DNA of 64,000 bases from Acidimicrobiales bacterium (lineage in GTDB: Bacteria; Actinomycetota; Acidimicrobiia; Acidimicrobiales; SHLQ01). The position numbers and the translations under genes are program-made. This document shows, one piece after another, positions 42,979 to 54,150 of this stretch; position 1 is the stretch's first letter, and every line of letters starts with the position of its first letter. The stretch is taken from positions 81,480-145,479 of the forward strand of contig JAHDCX010000003.1 in NCBI GenBank assembly GCA_020629635.1, written 5' to 3'. A model generated the notes under the pieces. The model did not search any database. It was not told the origin of the DNA and saw nothing but the letters and a program-made list of their open reading frames with translations.

Positions 42979-44004
42979 TCAGCTCGCGGCGTCGGCAAAG
43001 AAGCGTGCCGGCGCACCGCGATGCATCACCGAGACGTGCTCACCTCGAACGACATTGCGTGACGCGGCCGTCCGGACCTGAAGCTCCGTGCCGTCGACCG
43101 CCACCGTGAGCATCATGTCGTGTCCATAGAACTCGACGAAGGTGACCTCGTGAGGGCCGGTCGCCCCTACCTCGAGATCTTCGGGGCGGATCAGCACCAT
43201 TCCGGGGCCATCGGCCGCAGAGTCGAGCGGGATTTCCCCCACGCTGATGACCGCCGTCGACCCGGATGCGATCGCCGGAACGAGGTTGACGTCACCGACG
43301 AACGACGCGATCCACGGCGACACCGGTTCTCGATAGATGGTGTAGGGCGATCCGACCTGTTCGATCCGACCGCCGTTCATCACGGCAACCTGATCGCCCA
43401 GCACAAAGGCCTCTTCTTGATCGTGGGTGACGAACACCGACGTGATTCCGAGCTCGACGAGCAACCGGTGGACCTCGGCACGGACCTCGACACGCAACGA
43501 CGTGTCGAGGTTGGAGAACGGCTCGTCGAGCAAGAGCACGCTCGGACGAGGCGCGATCGCCCGGGCGAGCGCGACACGTTGTTGCTGACCGCCAGAAAGC
43601 GTGTCGGGCATTCGGTCCTCGAGGCCGGCCAACCCGACCATGTCGAGCGCTTCGGTGACCCGAGGGCCCCCGCGTTCGGCACGCGGAAGACCGTAGCCGA
43701 CGTTGCGTCCCACCGACAGATGCGGGAACAGTGCCCAATCCTGAAAGACCATGCCGACGTTTCGACGCTCGGGCGGCACCCAAGAACCCGGCCCCGTCAT
43801 CACGGTGTCGCCGATCGCGACCGTGCCGAGATCGGGTCGTTCGAGGCCGGCGATGATCCGAAGCAGGGTCGTCTTGCCGCAGCCGCTCGGACCGAGGAGC
43901 GCGACGCTCTGTCCGGGCGCCACGTCGAGATCGATGCCGGTGAGCACCGGAACCTCGTCGAACGCCTTGTCGACGCCCGAAACCTTGACGCCCCGTGCCG
44001 TCAC
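42979..44004 (-). CDS. ABC transporter ATP-binding protein, Fe3+/polyamine type
   Basis: 341 aa. Walker A GPSGCGKTT, Q-loop MVFQDWALFPH, signature LSGGQQQRVALARAI, Walker B LLLDEPFSNLD and H-loop VTHDQEEAF are intact. The C-terminal 100 residues form a TOBE-like domain (VLIRPEDLEVGA, VEFYGHDMMLTV). This is the CUT/FbpC/PotA class driving uptake of ferric iron, polyamines, sulfate or molybdate. No permease or binding-protein gene is adjacent, so the substrate is unknown. The GTG at 44004 avoids overlap with the upstream gene, whose stop is at 44009; an ATG at 44082 lies inside that gene. Confidence 0.88.
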   Translation of the reverse strand: MTARGVKVSGVDKAFDEVPVLTGIDLDVAPGQSVALLGPSGCGKTTLLRIIAGLERPDLGTVAIGDTVMTGPGSWVPPERRNVGMVFQDWALFPHLSVGRNVGYGLPRAERGGPRVTEALDMVGLAGLEDRMPDTLSGGQQQRVALARAIAPRPSVLLLDEPFSNLDTSLRVEVRAEVHRLLVELGITSVFVTHDQEEAFVLGDQVAVMNGGRIEQVGSPYTIYREPVSPWIASFVGDVNLVPAIASGSTAVISVGEIPLDSAADGPGMVLIRPEDLEVGATGPHEVTFVEFYGHDMMLTVAVDGTELQVRTAASRNVVRGEHVSVMHRGAPARFFADAAS

Positions 44005-44008
44005 CGGA

Positions 44009-44980
44009 TCAGATGTCTCCGGAGAAGGTGTCGCACGAGTCGTACGTGCCGTTCTGGTAACCGCGCGTGAACCAGTCAACACGTTGCTGGGAGCTTCCGT
44101 GCGTGAAGTTCTCCTGGTTCGAGCTCCCCGTGATGGCGTCGTCGCCGACAGCGCCCGCTGCGTTCACGCCCTCTTGGAGGTCGCCCGCGTCGAGGATGCC
44201 CTTTTGCTCGGCGTGGCGAGCCCACATGCCGGCCAGGCAGTCGGCCTGGAGCTCCATACGAACCTGCAGCTCGTTCGACTCCGCTCGGGATGCGCCCTGC
44301 TGGGCCTGTCGAACCGCGGTGTTGGTGCCGACCACATTCTGGACGTGATGGCCGACCTCATGGGCAAGGATGTACGCCTGAGCGAAGTCACCTTCGGCAC
44401 CCAACTGGCGCTGCAAGGTGAACATGAACTCGATGTCGATGTAGGCCGAATTGTCCGCCGGACAGTAGAACGGTCCGACGTTGGACGACGCGTTCCCGCA
44501 GCCACCGGTACTGACGCCTCCCTGATCGAAGATCACGAGGCGGGCTTCGGGGTATTGCTGGCCGGCCCGGGCGAACTCGTCGGTCCAGAAGGCCTGAACG
44601 TCGTCGAGCACGAAGTTGACGAGATCGAAGCTGTCCTCGACCTCCGGTGGGTCGACCCGCTCCACCGGCGCTGGAGCGGCGCCGCCGGTGTTCAGGTCAC
44701 CGGAGAGGTCGCCGAACCCTCCCCCGCTTCCGAGACACGAGAACAAGAGCAGTCCGAGCACGACCACGAGGATCAGGCCGGAGCTCCCCAGGCACCCACG
44801 CCGACCCGTCGGCGCACCGCCGACAGATGGGGTGCCGCCCCCCAACGATCCGCCCAGGCCCCCACCGCCGAGGCCTCCCCCGCTGCGCCGTGACGGAAAG
44901 CCGAACCCGCCGCCGCCGCTGCGTCGACCACGTCGATCCTCGACGTTGCGACTCCTGTAGCCCTTCGGGACCTTGACCAT
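44009..44980 (-). CDS. YpfJ/KPN_02809-type neutral zinc metallopeptidase
   Basis: 323 aa. Gly/Ser-rich basic N-terminus, a single membrane helix at about 67-82, then the extracytoplasmic domain of this family: FYCPADNSAYID, HEVGHH at 207-212 (zinc-binding histidines and catalytic Glu), ELQADCLAG with the third ligand Glu, and DDAITGSS. Cysteines at 161, 173, 227-region and near the C-terminus may pair. The ATG at 44980 follows GGAGGAG by eight bases. The substrate is unknown. It is followed four bases later by the ABC ATPase gene, so they may be co-transcribed. Confidence 0.87.
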   Translation of the reverse strand: MVKVPKGYRSRNVEDRRGRRSGGGGFGFPSRRSGGGLGGGGLGGSLGGGTPSVGGAPTGRRGCLGSSGLILVVVLGLLLFSCLGSGGGFGDLSGDLNTGGAAPAPVERVDPPEVEDSFDLVNFVLDDVQAFWTDEFARAGQQYPEARLVIFDQGGVSTGGCGNASSNVGPFYCPADNSAYIDIEFMFTLQRQLGAEGDFAQAYILAHEVGHHVQNVVGTNTAVRQAQQGASRAESNELQVRMELQADCLAGMWARHAEQKGILDAGDLQEGVNAAGAVGDDAITGSSNQENFTHGSSQQRVDWFTRGYQNGTYDSCDTFSGDI

Positions 44981-45101
44981 GTCGATTTCTCCTCCGACTC
45001 CACCTGCGCGACCCATCCCGCCGAAGAGGCAGTCCCATTCTGCGCCTCACCGGGCACAGATCCACATTCTTCCGCCTCTCGGCGCAGGCAGAGATCGCAG
45101 C

Positions 45102-45509
45102 TTAGCGAGCGGCGGGCCAGCGGATCTCTCCGCCTCGACGGGGCCCCGGACGACGTCCCCGCGCAGAGCGAACCGTCGGTTGCTTCCGGAGATGGATCTC
45201 CGACACCGGAGGAGATCCTGCCGGCCGGTGCCCGATGACGACGACCGGTCGTTCGTCGGCGACAGAGACGTTCTCGTCCGGAACCGGTCCCGGCCGACGA
45301 GAGCTCCGGCTCGGATGGGCGTCGGAGACCGGCCGCTTTCGAGGCCAGACCACGAAGGTGAGCAGCCACGCAAGCGTGGCGATCGCCGCCAGCTGACCTG
45401 CGAGCAAACCGTCACTCGGCGCTTCGTTGCGCGTGGCCACGAAGACCACTCCAACGACGGCCAACACCATCCCGACGTACGTGCCGAAGCGCACCCATCC
45501 CGACCGCAT
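45102..45509 (-). CDS. Small membrane protein with charged tail
   Basis: 135 aa from an ATG at 45509. Two membrane helices (about 8-26: VRFGTYVGMVLAVVGVVFVA, and 38-56: GQLAAIATLAWLLTFVVW), followed by a basic, Pro/Arg-rich cytoplasmic tail of about 75 residues. I do not recognise a family. The frame is open far upstream across the divergent gene at 45567, but only the part after 45509 has protein-like features. Divergent arrangement with a 57-bp gap supports this start. Confidence 0.55.
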   Translation of the reverse strand: MRSGWVRFGTYVGMVLAVVGVVFVATRNEAPSDGLLAGQLAAIATLAWLLTFVVWPRKRPVSDAHPSRSSRRPGPVPDENVSVADERPVVVIGHRPAGSPPVSEIHLRKQPTVRSARGRRPGPRRGGEIRWPAAR

Positions 45510-45566
45510 GACCGCGAACGTAGGGCGCGCCCCGACCCGCGCGCAATTCGACCGTAGGCTTGACCC

Positions 45567-46445
45567 GTGCATCGGCTGAACTTCCTTGCCCGCGAGCTGC
45601 GCGGGATCGTCGTCGTCGCCTTGGTCGCGATGATGATCCTCTGGCTGTTCGGACGGCTGAGCGACGACCGAGCCGAGGCAAAGGCCGAGATCGCCTCGCG
45701 GAACACGACGACCACGTCGTCGACAACCACGACCACCACCACGATCCCGCCGGTCGACGACACCGAACGCCTCTGCAGCCTCTCCAATGCGTTTCGTGAG
45801 GACCTCCGCGGTCTTCGGGTGGTGCTCGTCAACCGAGCCGGCGACCCGCTCGCCAATCCGGGCGACCGCGACATCGATCTCGGCATGCACCCCGACGGCG
45901 ACATCCCCATCGAAGTCCGAGAGGCCCGCACGGTCGCCTCCGAGGCCGCGATCGCGAGTGGCGCGATCAGCCCCGACGACACGGCGGCGCCCGTCACGAC
46001 GACGACCGAGGCCGGACCGCCACCGGGTGTGCCGCCTCCGGCGGTCGTCAACCCCAACCGCATCGACCCGCTCGAATCGGGACTGCTGGGACGCCCACAA
46101 GAGGTGGCGCTCAGCTTCTACACCGCAGCGTCCGCACTCCGCCTCGGGCTGATCGATGCGGACTTCGACGCCGCCGCAGACCATCTGGCCGACTTCGTCG
46201 CCATCGGCGAACCCGCCCGTTGGGATCTCGAAGAGCTCGAGGCCTCGGATTTCTACGACCGCTGGGTTGCCCTGTCCACTCGCCCGGTCATCAGTATCGA
46301 CAACACCCTCGAGTACATCGAAGAGACATGCACGATCCGAATCGGGAGTGGATTCCTGTACCGCGAACGTGCGCCCGAGCTGCCGATCCTGAGTCCGATT
46401 CTGAGCGAAACCGCCGTCGATCCCGATGCCGTTGCGGGAGGCTGA
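45567..46445 (+). CDS. Membrane-anchored protein of unknown function
   Basis: 292 aa from a GTG at 45567. One N-terminal membrane helix (about 13-29, GIVVVALVAMMILWLFG), then a Thr-rich linker (a run of about ten Thr and Ser), a hydrophilic region with a second Thr/Pro-rich stretch, and a C-terminal helical part (EVALSFYTAASALRLGLIDA, AAADHLADFVAIGEPARWDL). No catalytic motif is visible. Its 3' end overlaps the start of the glutaminyl cyclase gene by 20 nt, so the two are probably co-expressed and both act outside the membrane. Confidence 0.6.
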   Translation: MHRLNFLARELRGIVVVALVAMMILWLFGRLSDDRAEAKAEIASRNTTTTSSTTTTTTTIPPVDDTERLCSLSNAFREDLRGLRVVLVNRAGDPLANPGDRDIDLGMHPDGDIPIEVREARTVASEAAIASGAISPDDTAAPVTTTTEAGPPPGVPPPAVVNPNRIDPLESGLLGRPQEVALSFYTAASALRLGLIDADFDAAADHLADFVAIGEPARWDLEELEASDFYDRWVALSTRPVISIDNTLEYIEETCTIRIGSGFLYRERAPELPILSPILSETAVDPDAVAGG

Positions 46446-47433
46446 CACTCGCGGCGCGCTGTCGGTCGCGGTCCTGCTGCTCGCCATTGGCTTCCTGGCG
46501 TGGATCATCGTTCCACGGCTTGCGGGGTCGAACGACGGCGCGGAGCTCCTGGCGACCGACGCCGGTCCCGCGACCACCCAGCAACTCCCGACCACGTCGG
46601 CGCCGACGACATCGAGCAGCTCGATCGCCTCCAGCGGCTCGAGCACCTCAAGTGTCGGTCTAGAGGCCGCACCGACGCCAACGACGTTCCCCGCGGTGCT
46701 CGACGCCGCGATTACGGACGTCAGCGATCGGGGCGACCTCGTCACGTTGTCGATGGACGTCATCGAGACCATTCCCCACGACCCCGCTGCGTTCACGCAG
46801 GGACTCGAATTCGTCGGCGAGCGCCTGTTCGAATCGACCGGGCTGGTGGGGCAGTCGACGCTCCGAGAGGTGGACCCGGCGACGGGCACGGTGATCCGAT
46901 CGACTCCGCCGCCAGGAGACGTCTTCGCCGAAGGAGTCACCGAAGTCGACGGCGAGCTTCTTCAGCTGACGTGGCGTGCAGAGGTCGCCTATCGGTGGGA
47001 CCTGGAGACGTTCGAGCTCGTCAACACCCACCGCTACGACGGCGAGGGTTGGGGAATCTGCGATGACGGAGACCGACTCGTCATGTCGAACGGCACGTCG
47101 GAGCTCACCTTCAGAGACCGCGCCTCCTTCGCCGAGACCGGCCGGATCAGCGTCACCTACCGCGGGGCGCTGCTCGACCAACTCAACGAGCTCGAGTGCG
47201 TCGGCGGACTCGTGTGGGCCAACGTCTGGAAGACCGATCTGATCGTCGTCATCGACCCGTCCGACGGTGCAGTCGTCTCGGTGTTGAACGCCGGGGCGCT
47301 ACGACCAGAGTCGACACTCGACGACAGCGGGGCCGTGCTGAACGGCATCGCCTGGGACGCTCCGACGGACACCTTCCTCCTGTCGGGGAAGCGGTGGCCG
47401 GTGACCTATCGGGTGCGGTTGGTCCCCAACTGA
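46426..47433 (+). CDS. Glutaminyl-peptide cyclotransferase (plant-type beta-propeller)
   Basis: 335 aa. N-terminal membrane helix (about 10-28), a Ser/Thr linker, then a five-bladed propeller of the plant-type glutaminyl cyclase family. Landmarks are IPHDPAAFTQGLEFVGERLF (the HDxxAFTQGL motif), ESTGLVGQSTLREVD, the DVFAEGVTEVDGELLQLTW region, YDGEGWGICDDGDRLVMSNG, FRDRASFAETGRI, NELECVGGLVWANVW and LNGIAWD. The enzyme converts N-terminal glutamine of exported proteins to pyroglutamate, in this case at the outer face of the membrane. Start inside the preceding gene (46426). Confidence 0.87.
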   Translation: MPLREADTRGALSVAVLLLAIGFLAWIIVPRLAGSNDGAELLATDAGPATTQQLPTTSAPTTSSSSIASSGSSTSSVGLEAAPTPTTFPAVLDAAITDVSDRGDLVTLSMDVIETIPHDPAAFTQGLEFVGERLFESTGLVGQSTLREVDPATGTVIRSTPPPGDVFAEGVTEVDGELLQLTWRAEVAYRWDLETFELVNTHRYDGEGWGICDDGDRLVMSNGTSELTFRDRASFAETGRISVTYRGALLDQLNELECVGGLVWANVWKTDLIVVIDPSDGAVVSVLNAGALRPESTLDDSGAVLNGIAWDAPTDTFLLSGKRWPVTYRVRLVPN

Positions 47434-47476
47434 GTGGCGTTCGTGCACGCTCGAAGCGCTCCTAGAGTGTGTGGTG

Positions 47477-47647
47477 ATGGCTCCGAAGAAACCTCAACGC
47501 CAGGCACCGGGGCCGCTCCTCGCCGCAATGGGCACGCTGACCGCCGTGTTCTTGTTCGCCACCTGGGCGACGGGCGAGTGGGGATTTCTCGTCCTCGGAC
47601 TCGTCGGCCTCGCCGCAGGGCTCGTGCCGTTCTTCTCGCGACGTTGA
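47477..47647 (+). CDS. 56-aa two-helix membrane protein
   Basis: The 56-aa frame begins ATG GCT CCG AAG and ends CGA CGT TGA. It has a basic start (MAPKKPQRQA), two hydrophobic segments (about 14-30 and 36-53) separated by ATGEWG, and a terminal SRR, so a small membrane protein with both ends inside. The TGA overlaps a TTG of the following DUF429 frame. It starts 43 bp after the glutaminyl cyclase stop. Short length limits confidence; the codon use and amphipathic layout resemble a real gene. Confidence 0.55.
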   Translation: MAPKKPQRQAPGPLLAAMGTLTAVFLFATWATGEWGFLVLGLVGLAAGLVPFFSRR

Positions 47648-47664
47648 GTCAAGCGCCTGCCTCC

Positions 47665-48336
47665 GTGGCCGGTGTCGATGGTGCCGCAGGTGGTTGGGTG
47701 GTCGCTCGCAGCAGTTCGGTTGAGGGAGATGAGCTCGAGGTCGAGTACACGGATTCGTTTCGCACCGTGCTCGACTCGGGTGCAGACCTCGTCGTGGTCG
47801 ACATGCCCATCGGGCTGTCGGCAGATGGTCGTCGACCTGCCGATGTCGACGCACGGGCGCGCCTCGGCACACGACGGTCGACGTTCTTCCCGACACCCGT
47901 CCGCTGCGTCCTCGACTACGCCTCGCATGCGGACGCCAATGACGCCTCCCGACGTGCCAGCGGCCGTGGCCTGTCGATCCAGGCATGGAATCTCGTCCCG
48001 AAGATCCGCGAGATCGACGACGTGTGGACCGAATCACTCACCGATCGGCTCTTCGAAGGGCACCCCGAGACGACCTTCGCCGAGATGACCGGTGCGCCGC
48101 TCCAGGACACCAAATCGACCTTCGCAGGCCGGGCAGCACGGGTTGCAGCGTTGCGAGATCACGTCGCCGACAGCATCGAGGAAACGCTGATCACGTCGCT
48201 CCCCGCAAAGTTCCATGGCGACGCCGTGGACGCGGCCGCCCTGATCTGGACGGCGCGACGGCTCGCCGCCAAGACTGCGCTCATCCTCGGAGGGGAACCC
48301 GACCCCGCGGGCCGCCCGATGAGACTGGCGATCTGA
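47665..48336 (+). CDS. DUF429 protein
   Basis: 223 aa from a GTG at 47665. AGVDGAAGGWVVAR is the conserved start of DUF429. VVVDMPIGLSADG, RSTFFPTPVRCVLDY, LSIQAWNLVPKIREID, LFEGHPETTFAEM and KFHGDAVDAAALIWTARRL follow, with Asp and Glu residues placed as in an RNase-H-like fold. Biochemical function is not established. An alternative TTG at 47644 overlaps the stop of the small membrane protein (TTGA). The stop overlaps the GluQRS start by one base (TGATG). Confidence 0.82.
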   Translation: MAGVDGAAGGWVVARSSSVEGDELEVEYTDSFRTVLDSGADLVVVDMPIGLSADGRRPADVDARARLGTRRSTFFPTPVRCVLDYASHADANDASRRASGRGLSIQAWNLVPKIREIDDVWTESLTDRLFEGHPETTFAEMTGAPLQDTKSTFAGRAARVAALRDHVADSIEETLITSLPAKFHGDAVDAAALIWTARRLAAKTALILGGEPDPAGRPMRLAI

Positions 48337-49226
48337 TGGGAATCACCGGTCGATACGCCCCATCCCCGACCGGGACTCTTCACGTCGGGAACCTCCGAAC
48401 CGCCGTTCTGGCAGAGCTTCGTGCGCGCCAACGTGGTGGCGTGCTCCGACTTCGGATCGACGATCTGGACCCCGTGACCTCGAGCGACGAGCACCTCGAC
48501 AGACAACTCGCCGACCTCGAAGCAGTCGGGGTGACCTTCGACGGGGAGCCGGTGCGTCAGACCGATCGGTTCGTCCGGTACCGCAACGCCATCGAGGAGC
48601 TCGATTCTGCGGGACTCGTGTATCCCTGCTTCTGTTCTCGCCGCGAAATCCGAGAGGCCGCGTCGGCCCCACACGTCCATCTTCCCGACGGCGCCTATCC
48701 CGGGACCTGCGCAGACCTCGGCTCGACGGAGCGAGATCGCCGAGCCGAGTCGCGGCCGGCAGCCCTGCGCGTCAGGGCTGGTGGGGAAGAGGTCCAGTTC
48801 GCCGATCGAGCCGCTGGTGAAACGACCGGGTGGATCGACGACTTCGTCATCCGACGAAACGACGGAATCCCCGCATACAACCTCGCCACTGTCGTGGATG
48901 ACGCGGACATGGGGGTCACCGAGGTCGTGCGCGGTGCCGACCTGTTGTCGACCACACCCCGCCAGGTCTGGTTGCTGCGACGGCTCGGTTTCCCACCGGT
49001 CGAGTGGTGCCACGTTCCGTTGATGGTCAACGAGTCAGGCCAACGGCTCGCAAAGCGCGACGGTGCCGTGACGCGCGCCGACCTCACATCGCTCGGCGTG
49101 TCGGACGCCGAGTTGCGCGCTCGGCTCCTCGCGTCCGTCGGCCTCGCCGAGGGCGAACCCTTCGACCCCGCCACGCTCGGCACCGACCCCACCACCTGGT
49201 CACTTCGGGGTCAGACACCAACGTGA
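48336..49226 (+). CDS. gluQ: Glutamyl-Q tRNA(Asp) synthetase
   Basis: 296 aa. Paralogue of the GluRS catalytic domain lacking the anticodon-binding part. It has APSPTGTLHVGNLRTAV with the HIGH-type HVGN, LRLRIDDLDPVTSS, the zinc cysteines YPCFCSRREI and YPGTC, and the KMSKS counterpart RLAKRDGAV. It attaches glutamate to the queuosine base in tRNA(Asp), a wobble-position modification. The ATG shares a base with the DUF429 stop. The last eight residues (SLRGQTPT and before) and the stop codon are encoded by a REP-like palindrome (49198-49228), so the natural C-terminus has probably been altered. Confidence 0.92.
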   Translation: MGITGRYAPSPTGTLHVGNLRTAVLAELRARQRGGVLRLRIDDLDPVTSSDEHLDRQLADLEAVGVTFDGEPVRQTDRFVRYRNAIEELDSAGLVYPCFCSRREIREAASAPHVHLPDGAYPGTCADLGSTERDRRAESRPAALRVRAGGEEVQFADRAAGETTGWIDDFVIRRNDGIPAYNLATVVDDADMGVTEVVRGADLLSTTPRQVWLLRRLGFPPVEWCHVPLMVNESGQRLAKRDGAVTRADLTSLGVSDAELRARLLASVGLAEGEPFDPATLGTDPTTWSLRGQTPT

Positions 49227-49228
49227 CC
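49198..49228. repeat. GGGGTCAGACACC palindrome (REP-like), site 2
   Basis: GGTCAC (49198-49203) pairs with GTGACC (49223-49228) around a core GGGGTCAGACACC (inner GGT/ACC pairing). 22 bases (49200-49221) are identical to site 3 at 54933. The arm is in frame with gluQ and carries its TGA (49224-49226). Confidence 0.75.
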
Positions 49229-49242
49229 AGATCGGGCTCGGT

Positions 49243-50541
49243 TCAGAGAAACAGTTCTGCGCCGGCGTGGATGAGGAAGCCCACGAGCCCGCCGACGAGC
49301 GTGCCGTTGATCCGGATGAACTGGAGGTCCCGGCCAACCTGCAGCTCGATGCGGTCCGCCGTCTCGTCGGGATCCCAGCCCGCCACGGTGTTGGCGATGA
49401 GCGCACCGATCTCGCCACGGCCCTGCTCAGCGAGATAGACCGCCGTCGAGGTCAGCCAGGCGTCGACCTTCGCCTGAAGCGACGGGTCGACCATCAGCCG
49501 CTCCCCCACGGCCTGGATTGCGTGTGCCACACGTTCTCGAACCTCGTTGTCCGGGTCGGTCGTCGCATCGCCGAAGCCACGCTGCAGCGATGACCACAGG
49601 TCGCGGGTCCACGCCTGGAACTCGGGATGGTCGAGGAGTTCCTGCTTGAGCTTCTCTCCCTGCTCGATGAGCCGCTCATCGGAGCGGAGTCGGTTGGCGA
49701 GCTCGCGCGCTCGATCGTCAATGTCGCGCTTCACGTGGTGCTCGGGGTTGGAGTCGACCTCACGCAGGAACGTCATGACCGCGGCATAGATCTTGTCGAA
49801 GACCCGGTCGTCGATCTGCTCGGGCACCCACCACGGCGACTCGAGCATCATCCGCCGTCGGAACGTCTCACGGTTGTCTCCGAGGAAATTCGCTGCGCCG
49901 GACAATGCGGCGTTGTAGAGCTCGTGATGGTGGTCGCCGTCCATGCCCGCATCGATGACCCGGCCAACGACCGGTGCGACGGGCACATTGGAGAGTCGGT
50001 CTCGAACGAGCGAATCGACGACGGCGCGGACGTCCTCGTCGTCCCGCAGCACTTCGGAGACGGCACCGGCAACGACCGCGACCTCGCTCACGATCGACCG
50101 AGACTGTTCGGGGTCGGCCAACCACGAACCGAGCCGTTTGGAGATCTCGACGTCGGCCAACTTCTCCTCGACGACGTCACCGGTGAGGAAGTTCGACTGG
50201 ACGAACTCGCCGAGGCCCTCGCCGATCTCGTCCTTGCGGTTGCGGACGATTGCGGTGTGTGGGATCGGGAGGCCGAGCGGATGCCGAAACAGTGCCGTGA
50301 CGGCGAACCAGTCGGCCATGGCACCGACCATCGCGGCCTCGGACGTGGCCCGGATGTAGCCGGCGATCGTGCTGCCGTCGTTCTCGATGCCTTTGGAGAT
50401 GACGAAGATCACGGCGGCGATCACGAGCATGGCGAGTGCAACCATCTTCATCCGGCGGAGTTCGGCGCGCTGTTGCTCCTCGCTCGGCGGGATCGGACGG
50501 TCGTCGGGCGCGGCGGGGAGGGCTCGGCGGGTCGCGGTCAC
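49243..50541 (-). CDS. DUF445 membrane protein
   Basis: 432 aa from a GTG at 50541. One or two hydrophobic segments near residues 35-55 (MVALAMLVIAAVIFVIS), then the DUF445 core: EAAMVGAMADWFAVTALFRH, LGLPIPHTAIVRNRKDEIGE, GEFVQSNFLTGDVVEEKL. It continues with long amphipathic helices and closes with LQFIRINGTLVGGLVGFLIH. The family (YjiN/YheB-like) is membrane-associated and of unknown function. A GTG 14 codons upstream (50583) would place the start against the divergent ABC-F gene; the shorter form seems likelier. Confidence 0.8.
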   Translation of the reverse strand: MTATRRALPAAPDDRPIPPSEEQQRAELRRMKMVALAMLVIAAVIFVISKGIENDGSTIAGYIRATSEAAMVGAMADWFAVTALFRHPLGLPIPHTAIVRNRKDEIGEGLGEFVQSNFLTGDVVEEKLADVEISKRLGSWLADPEQSRSIVSEVAVVAGAVSEVLRDDEDVRAVVDSLVRDRLSNVPVAPVVGRVIDAGMDGDHHHELYNAALSGAANFLGDNRETFRRRMMLESPWWVPEQIDDRVFDKIYAAVMTFLREVDSNPEHHVKRDIDDRARELANRLRSDERLIEQGEKLKQELLDHPEFQAWTRDLWSSLQRGFGDATTDPDNEVRERVAHAIQAVGERLMVDPSLQAKVDAWLTSTAVYLAEQGRGEIGALIANTVAGWDPDETADRIELQVGRDLQFIRINGTLVGGLVGFLIHAGAELFL

Positions 50542-50597
50542 GAGATCGAGGCTACCGAGAGGCGTCGACGGCAGGGACGGCACGTATCCTTGGCGCC

Positions 50598-52588
<1,991 letters not shown>

Positions 52589-52592
<4 letters not shown>

Positions 52593-54139
52593 CGGCGATG
52601 CGGGCGATCGCCGCGATCGACATCGGCACCTCGTCGATGCACATGGTGATCGCCGAGCCGGTTCCGGGCGGCCGTCCGGAGATTCTGCTTCGGGAGAAGC
52701 TCCCCGTGCGGCTCGGGAGCGGCCCGAAAGACATGAAGCGGCTCGATCCCGCAGCGGTCGATCGGGCGATCGACGCGCTGATCACGTGCCGTGCGCTCGC
52801 CGATGCGAACGCCGCGGAGGTACATGCGGTCGCCACGTCGGCCGTTCGAGAAGCCGAGGACCCCGAGGTCTTTCTCGACCGAGCCCGCGACGAAGCCGGC
52901 ATCGACGTCGCCGTGATTGCCGGGGTCGAAGAGGCCCGCCTCATCCATCTCGGGGTGCTTGGGGCGGTCGACTTCGAGGCGCAGAAGCATCTCGTGATCG
53001 ACATCGGCGGTGGTTCGACGGAGGTCATCGTCGGCGAGGGCCGCACGCCGCTCGAGCTCCGCAGTCTCAAGCTCGGGCATGTACGTCTTGCCGATCGTTT
53101 CTTTCCTGATGGGCGCGTCGAGGCGGATTCGGTCGATCGCTGCCGGACCTTCATCCGCTCCTTCGTTGCGAGGCTCGCGCCGATCGTCCGGGAGCATGAG
53201 GTCGCCGTTGCGGCGGGGTCGTCGGGCACATTCGAGACGTTGGCGGCGATGCGAGACGCCTTGGCGCCGCGGCCCGTAGGCGAGATCGGCGCCGGGCGAA
53301 CGATCTCGCTCGACGAGGTGAGCGAGATCTGCCGACGGGTCTCGTCGATCGTCGACGCTCCCGACCGCAACCTGCCCGGACTCGACGCCCATCGATCCGA
53401 CACGATCGTCGCCGGTGCCTTGCTGGCCGAGACGTTGATGACCGAATTCGGCCTCGACGACATGATGGTGTCACCCGATGCGTTGCGCGAGGGACTCGTG
53501 CTCGATCGCATCGACCGACGCACCCCCGGCGAGGACGCTCTCCTTCATCTCGACTCGATTCGGGCGAGCTCGGTGCTGCGAGTCGCCGCACGCCACGGAG
53601 AGAACGTCGTCCACGCCCGCCAGTCGACCGACATCGCCCTGCGACTCTTCGATGCCGCGCAGGACCTCCACGGGCATGGCGACGACGTGCGAGACGTGCT
53701 CGAAGCGGCCGGCATGTTGCACAACATCGGTCGATTCGTCGGCCACGGCGCCCACCACAAGCACTCGTACTACCTGATCCGCAACAGCGAGCACCTCGCA
53801 GGCTTCAACGAACGCGAGCTCGAGCTCATCGCTCAGGTCGCCCGATATCACCGCAAGAGCGCCCCCAAGTCGGGCCACCGGGCATTCGCTGCGCTCAGCG
53901 AGCAGGATCAGGGCGTCGTGTCGCTACTCGCCGGCATGCTGCGCATCGGCATCGCCCTCGATCGCACCTACCGCAACGCTGCAGCCGATCTCACCGTGTG
54001 CATCGACGATGTGGTCACGATCGGCGTGCGCGGCGACGACCTCGAACTCGAGCTCTTTGCGGCGAACGAGCGCAAGGCCTTGCTCGAATCCGCGCTCGGC
54101 AGGGCCGTCGAAATCGTGCCGGTCGGAGCAGACGCGTAG
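52589..54139 (+). CDS. ppx: Ppx/GppA phosphatase with C-terminal HD domain
   Basis: 516 aa. Actin-like ATPase fold: AAIDIGTSSMHMVIAE (phosphate 1), VATSAVREAED, AGVEEARLIHLGV, VIDIGGGSTEVIVGE (phosphate 2) and VAAGSSGTFET. From about residue 310 an HD-like domain follows: LRLFDAAQDLHGHGDD, AAGMLHNIGRFVGHGAHHKH and YLIRNSEHLAGFNEREL. This is the exopolyphosphatase/pppGpp phosphohydrolase architecture, acting on polyphosphate or guanosine pentaphosphate; which of the two cannot be told. Translationally coupled to the ABC-F gene; PlsC follows 11 bp later. Confidence 0.88.
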
Positions 54140-54150
54140 GGTGCTCCCCC

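Noticed and set aside
42979-44004. ABC ATPase as part of a complete importer operon
   Set aside because: Adjacent genes are a metallopeptidase and a dehalogenase; no permease or binding protein is within the window.
45510-46940. Large minus-strand frame (45102-46940) covering 612 codons
   Set aside because: Only the segment ending at 45509 has membrane-protein features; the rest is antisense to two well-supported plus-strand genes.
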